Shown one piece after another: positions 5,592 to 7,855 of a stretch of 7,855 bases of DNA. The position numbers were made by a program, and so were the translations under genes. Position 1 is the stretch's first letter, and each line of letters begins with the position of its first letter. The notes below the pieces were generated by a model. That model saw only the letters and a list, made by a program, of their open reading frames with translations. It was not told where the DNA came from and did not search any database. Source of the DNA: an uncultured Limnohabitans sp. (GTDB taxonomy: Bacteria > Pseudomonadota > Gammaproteobacteria > Burkholderiales > Burkholderiaceae_C); NCBI RefSeq assembly GCF_937889215.1, contig NZ_CALBEX010000165.1, positions 1 through 7,855 of the forward strand. Direction: 5' to 3'.

Positions 5592-6730
5592 CAAGCGCAG
5601 CAGGTGTTGATCACCTCACGCACCATCGCATCGGGTGCGCCACAAACCGCAGCTTTGCCGGGGCCGTCGATCACCACAAACTGGATGTCGCCGCCGATGG
5701 CTTTTTTGTCAAGGCGCATGTGCTCGATGTAATGGCCTGCGTTGTCGGCCGCGTCAATCACAGGGCCGCGCACCGGTAAACCCGCACGCTCGATGATGGC
5801 GCGCAGGCGCGCCACAAAGGCCGCATCGACCTTGCCCAAACGCTGCGAGAGTTCAGCCGCCATGACCATGCCGCAGCCCACAGCCTCGCCATGCAGCCAC
5901 ACGCCAAAGCCCAAACCGGCTTCGATGGCATGGCCAAAAGTGTGGCCAAAATTCAGAATGACGCGCAGGCCCGCTTCGCGTTCGTCCTGCCCCACCACCC
6001 AAGCCTTGATCTCGCAGCTGCGTTGGACGGCGTGCGCCATTGCGGCCGGGTCTTGTGCCATCAATGCGTCGATGTTCGCCTCGATCCAGTCCAAGAAATC
6101 CATGTCGGCAATCGGGCCGTATTTGATGACTTCGGCCAGGCCCGCGCTCAGCTCACGCGGGGGCAATGTGACCAAGGTGTTCAGGTCGCACACCACGCGC
6201 ACCGGTTGGTAAAACGCGCCGATCATGTTTTTGCCCAGCGGGTGGTTGATGGCGGTTTTGCCGCCCACCGACGAATCGACCTGAGACAAGAGCGTGGTCG
6301 GCACCTGCACAAAGGGCACGCCACGCATGTAACTCGCGGCGGCAAAGCCGGTCATGTCGCCCACCACGCCGCCGCCCAAGGCAAACAGCACGGTTTTGCG
6401 GTCGCAACCGTGGCCCAACAGCGCGTCAAAAATCAGGTTCAAGGTCTGCCAGTCTTTGTGCGCCTCGCCGTCGGGCAGCACCACGGTGTGCACCTGCTTG
6501 TAATGCGGGGCGATGGCGCTGCGCAATGCGGCTTCGTACAGCGGGGCAATCGTGTCATTGGTCACGATCATGGCGGTGCTCGCCTTGGGCAAGCCAGCCC
6601 AGGTTTCAGGGCGGCCGAGCAGGCCTTGGCCAATCTGGATGTCGTAACTGCGGTCGTCCAGCGAAATGGCGACCGTTTGAACAGGTGCGGTTTGGGGGGC
6701 GGCTGGGAGGGGGAATGTGGGCTCAGACAT
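5591..6730 (-). CDS. aroB: 3-dehydroquinate synthase
   Basis: This 379-residue enzyme turns DAHP into 3-dehydroquinate, the second step of the shikimate pathway, using NAD and a divalent metal. The NAD-binding region shows PDGEAHKDW (86-94) and the glycine-rich [15 protein letters not shown] (117-131). Substrate and phosphate contacts are expected in [19 protein letters not shown] (144-162) and [11 protein letters not shown] (166-176). Metal ligands by family alignment are E200 in [10 protein letters not shown]263 in [11 protein letters not shown] and H280 in WLHGEAV; H267 is a further active-site residue. All are present, so it should be active. The ATG at 6730 (MSEPTF) follows GGGG at short spacing and is preferred over a TTG three codons upstream. 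It has an N-terminal tail of about 20 residues rich in Pro and Ala. It couples to dgt downstream. aroK, often its upstream partner in this order, is absent. Confidence 0.97.
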   Translation of the reverse strand: MSEPTFPLPAAPQTAPVQTVAISLDDRSYDIQIGQGLLGRPETWAGLPKASTAMIVTNDTIAPLYEAALRSAIAPHYKQVHTVVLPDGEAHKDWQTLNLIFDALLGHGCDRKTVLFALGGGVVGDMTGFAAASYMRGVPFVQVPTTLLSQVDSSVGGKTAINHPLGKNMIGAFYQPVRVVCDLNTLVTLPPRELSAGLAEVIKYGPIADMDFLDWIEANIDALMAQDPAAMAHAVQRSCEIKAWVVGQDEREAGLRVILNFGHTFGHAIEAGLGFGVWLHGEAVGCGMVMAAELSQRLGKVDAAFVARLRAIIERAGLPVRGPVIDAADNAGHYIEHMRLDKKAIGGDIQFVVIDGPGKAAVCGAPDAMVREVINTCCA

Positions 6731-6749
6731 AGGCCCCAAGTGTAGATGT

Positions 6750-6779
6750 TTCGGCTGGCGATCCCACTGCGCCAGCGAA
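6750..6779. repeat. Inverted repeat in the aroB leader
   Basis: GCTGGCG (6754-6760) and CGCCAGC (6770-6776) are perfect inverted arms around a 9-nt loop; allowing one bulge at 6753, TTC and GAA extend the stem to ten pairs. It lies 20 to 49 bp upstream of the aroB start. No U-tract follows on the minus strand, so it is more likely a leader hairpin or protein-binding site than a terminator. I could not find a convincing sigma70 promoter for aroB in 6731-6824. Confidence 0.4.
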
Positions 6780-6824
6780 CCGGTGCTGGGCGCACACTGA
6801 CGTGCAGCCCATCAAACGGACGGA

Positions 6825-6856
6825 CGCATGGCCGGGCTGAAGGCCCAGGCCATGCG
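6825..6856 (-). terminator. Strong hairpin after the hydrolase gene (probable terminator)
   Basis: CGCATGGCC (6825-6833) pairs with GGCCATGCG (6848-6856), and after a bulged A at 6847, GGGC (6834-6837) pairs with GCCC (6843-6846), leaving a 5-nt loop. The 13-bp stem starts 13 bp past the hydrolase stop codon. On the minus strand it is followed by GTCCGTCCGTTTGATG rather than a solid U-tract, so termination may be incomplete or the hairpin may mainly protect the 3' end. Confidence 0.5.
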
Positions 6857-6869
6857 CCTTGCCGGTGCC

Positions 6870-7733
6870 TCAGAGCTTGAAGGCCACCACTTTTTGGGTC
6901 TGCTCGCCAAGACCGTCGATGCCCAAACGCATCACATCGCCGCGCTTGAGATACACAGGGGCAGACTTGCCATCGACCTTGACGCCCATGCCCACGCCGG
7001 GTGGTGTGCCGGTGGTGATGATGTCGCCAGGCTCCAGCGTCATGAACTGGCTCACGTAACTGACCAACTTGGCCACGCCAAAAATCATGGTCTTGGTGTT
7101 GCCCGTCTGGTAACGCACGCCGTTCACGTCCAGCCACATACCCAGGGCTTGCGGATTGGGCACTTCGTCGCGCGTGACCAACCAAGGGCCCACGGGGCCG
7201 AAAGTGTCGCAGCCCTTGCCCTTGTCCCAGGTGGCGCCGCGCTCGAGTTGGTATTCACGCTCGCTCACGTCGTTGACCACGCAGTAACCGGCCACATGGT
7301 TGAGCGCGTCTTTTTGCGTGACATAACGCGTGCGGGTGCCGATCACAATGCCCAACTCGACTTCCCAGTCGGACTTTTTGGAGCCCTTGGGCAGCATGAC
7401 GTCGTCATCCGCGCCTTGAATGCAGGAAATGGCTTTGGTGAACACGATCGGCTCGGCCGGAATGGGCATGCCCGATTCGGCCGCGTGATCGGCGTAGTTC
7501 AGGCCAATGGCGATGAACTTGCTGGTGTACGAGATGGGCGTGCCAAAACGCTTTTTGCCACGCACCAAGGGCAGTTTGTCGGTCTTGACTTTGGCCAGCT
7601 TGGCCAGCGCCTTGTCGTTCAGTTGGTCAGGCGAGATGTCTTTGACCACACCGCTCAGGTCGCGCAAGCGGCCGTCGGCGTCGATCAAGCCTGGTTTTTC
7701 TTTGCCGGGTTGGCCATAGCGAACGAGTTTCAT
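6870..7733 (-). CDS. Fumarylacetoacetate hydrolase (FAH) family protein
   Basis: This 287-residue cytoplasmic enzyme belongs to the FAH superfamily, whose members cleave or hydrate 2,4-diketo or 2-oxo acids with a bound Mg2+ or Mn2+. The N-terminal part (1-65, KLVRYGQPGKEKPGLIDADG) is the small domain found in sugar-acid and hydroxyheptadienedioate members. The catalytic core begins at SKFIAIGLNYADHAAESG (71-88). Metal ligands are E124 and E126 in SDWEVELGIVIG and D155 in VVNDVSERE. DKGKGCDTFGPVGPW (170-184) and ITTGTPPGVGMG (239-250) are typical substrate-pocket blocks. The closest resemblance I can recall is to 2,4-diketo-3-deoxy-L-rhamnonate/fuconate hydrolases and proteins labelled ureidoglycolate lyase, so the substrate stays open. 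The ATG at 7733 is supported by AAAGG at 5-nt spacing. A strong hairpin follows the gene, and paired direct repeats lie upstream, pointing to its own regulation. Confidence 0.93.
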   Translation of the reverse strand: MKLVRYGQPGKEKPGLIDADGRLRDLSGVVKDISPDQLNDKALAKLAKVKTDKLPLVRGKKRFGTPISYTSKFIAIGLNYADHAAESGMPIPAEPIVFTKAISCIQGADDDVMLPKGSKKSDWEVELGIVIGTRTRYVTQKDALNHVAGYCVVNDVSEREYQLERGATWDKGKGCDTFGPVGPWLVTRDEVPNPQALGMWLDVNGVRYQTGNTKTMIFGVAKLVSYVSQFMTLEPGDIITTGTPPGVGMGVKVDGKSAPVYLKRGDVMRLGIDGLGEQTQKVVAFKL

Positions 7734-7747
7734 AAATACCTTTCAGT

Positions 7748-7783
7748 GCTTGAACAAAATCAAAAAGGTGGACCTGCGATTAC
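7748..7783. repeat. Direct repeat, copy 1, with GntR-like GGTGGACC core
   Basis: This 36-bp copy runs from GCTTGAAC to GCGATTAC and recurs at 7820-7855 with about 33 of 37 aligned positions matching (two 1-bp gaps and two substitutions). GGTGGACC at 7767-7774 fits GGTnnACC, the core of operators bound by FadR-subfamily GntR repressors. It lies between the proposed -10 box and the ribosome binding site of the hydrolase gene, where a bound repressor would block transcription. Confidence 0.7.
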
Positions 7784-7785
7784 AT

Positions 7786-7814
7786 GTTTTAATTATGTTG
7801 ACCATTTGTGTCAT
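7786..7814 (-). promoter_or_regulatory. Weak candidate promoter of the FAH-family gene
   Basis: ATGACA (7814-7809, five of six bases of the -35 consensus) is followed after 17 bp by TAAAAC (7791-7786, four of six bases of the -10 consensus). The region is AT-rich compared with its surroundings and lies exactly between the two direct repeats. Other phasings using CATAAT lack a -35 partner at normal spacing. Confidence 0.35.
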
Positions 7815-7819
7815 TTCGA

Positions 7820-7855
7820 GCTTGAACAAATCATAAAGGTGGACCCCGCGATTAC
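7820..7855. repeat. Direct repeat, copy 2, at the window edge
   Basis: This is the second copy of the repeat at 7748-7783, shifted by 72 bp. It again carries GGTGGACC (7838-7845), about 71 bp from the first core, close to seven helical turns. It would lie just upstream of the -35 box of the proposed hydrolase promoter. The window ends at its last matching base, so whether it extends or recurs further is unknown. Confidence 0.7.

Noticed and set aside
5592..5594. TTG start for dgt
   Set aside because: The ATG at 5591 directly follows and makes a standard TGATG coupling with aroB, so the TTG is not needed.
4398..5732. 444-codon plus-strand open frame opposite dgt
   Set aside because: It mirrors dgt and the end of aroB; those have complete catalytic motifs, whereas this frame resembles no family.
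6731..6739. TTG start for aroB three codons upstream
   Set aside because: The ATG at 6730 has GGGG at workable spacing and the added residues match nothing in the family.
7748..7855. CRISPR array (36-bp repeat, 36-bp spacer, 36-bp repeat)
   Set aside because: Only two copies are visible, they differ by two gaps and two substitutions, the first lies between promoter and ribosome binding site of a gene, the interval is promoter-like, and no cas gene is in view. The window edge prevents a final decision.

Overview
The window looks like chromosomal DNA from a betaproteobacterium, most likely Burkholderiales and probably Comamonadaceae. This rests on the high GC content, the protein style of every gene, and the grouping of aroB, dgt and gltB in one neighbourhood, which is familiar from that order. 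No species can be named from the sequence alone. All eight protein-coding genes are on the minus strand, so transcription runs from high to low coordinates. I see no tRNA, rRNA or convincing CRISPR array.

In transcription order: a fumarylacetoacetate-hydrolase-family enzyme (7733-6870) ends in a strong hairpin. aroB (3-dehydroquinate synthase, 6730-5591) and dgt (dNTP triphosphohydrolase-like HD protein, 5591-4413) are coupled by a TGATG overlap. A 205-bp gap follows, filled by a perfect 20-bp palindrome and three REP-like units in alternating orientation. Next come an MFS transporter (4207-2981) and a DUF1415 protein (2984-2430), coupled by an ATGA overlap. A 75-bp gap is almost wholly an inverted pair of REP-like hairpins. 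Then come an uncharacterised SAM-dependent methyltransferase of the METTL25/GSTCD-like type (2354-1497), a REP-associated tyrosine transposase (RAYT, 1446-754) bracketed by inverted repeats, and the 5' third or less of gltB (606-1, cut by the window edge).

The core genes are housekeeping: the shikimate pathway (aroB), nucleotide pool control (dgt) and ammonia assimilation (gltB). The accessory content is the RAYT unit and at least three different short palindromic repeat families in the gaps. Two of those families carry the GTAG head known from REP substrates of RAYTs, while the RAYT here is flanked by an unrelated AATTGGG-stem repeat. The RAYT unit sits exactly between the stop codon of the methyltransferase and the -35 box of the proposed gltB promoter, so it may affect both neighbours.

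The right edge holds two approximately 36-bp direct repeats separated by 36 bp upstream of the hydrolase gene. Each contains GGTGGACC, which fits the GGTnnACC core of FadR-subfamily GntR operators. I read this as a candidate control region, not a CRISPR array, but the array question can only be closed with sequence beyond the window. I did not find a clearly new multi-gene system; the most notable signals are the repeat architecture and its placement.
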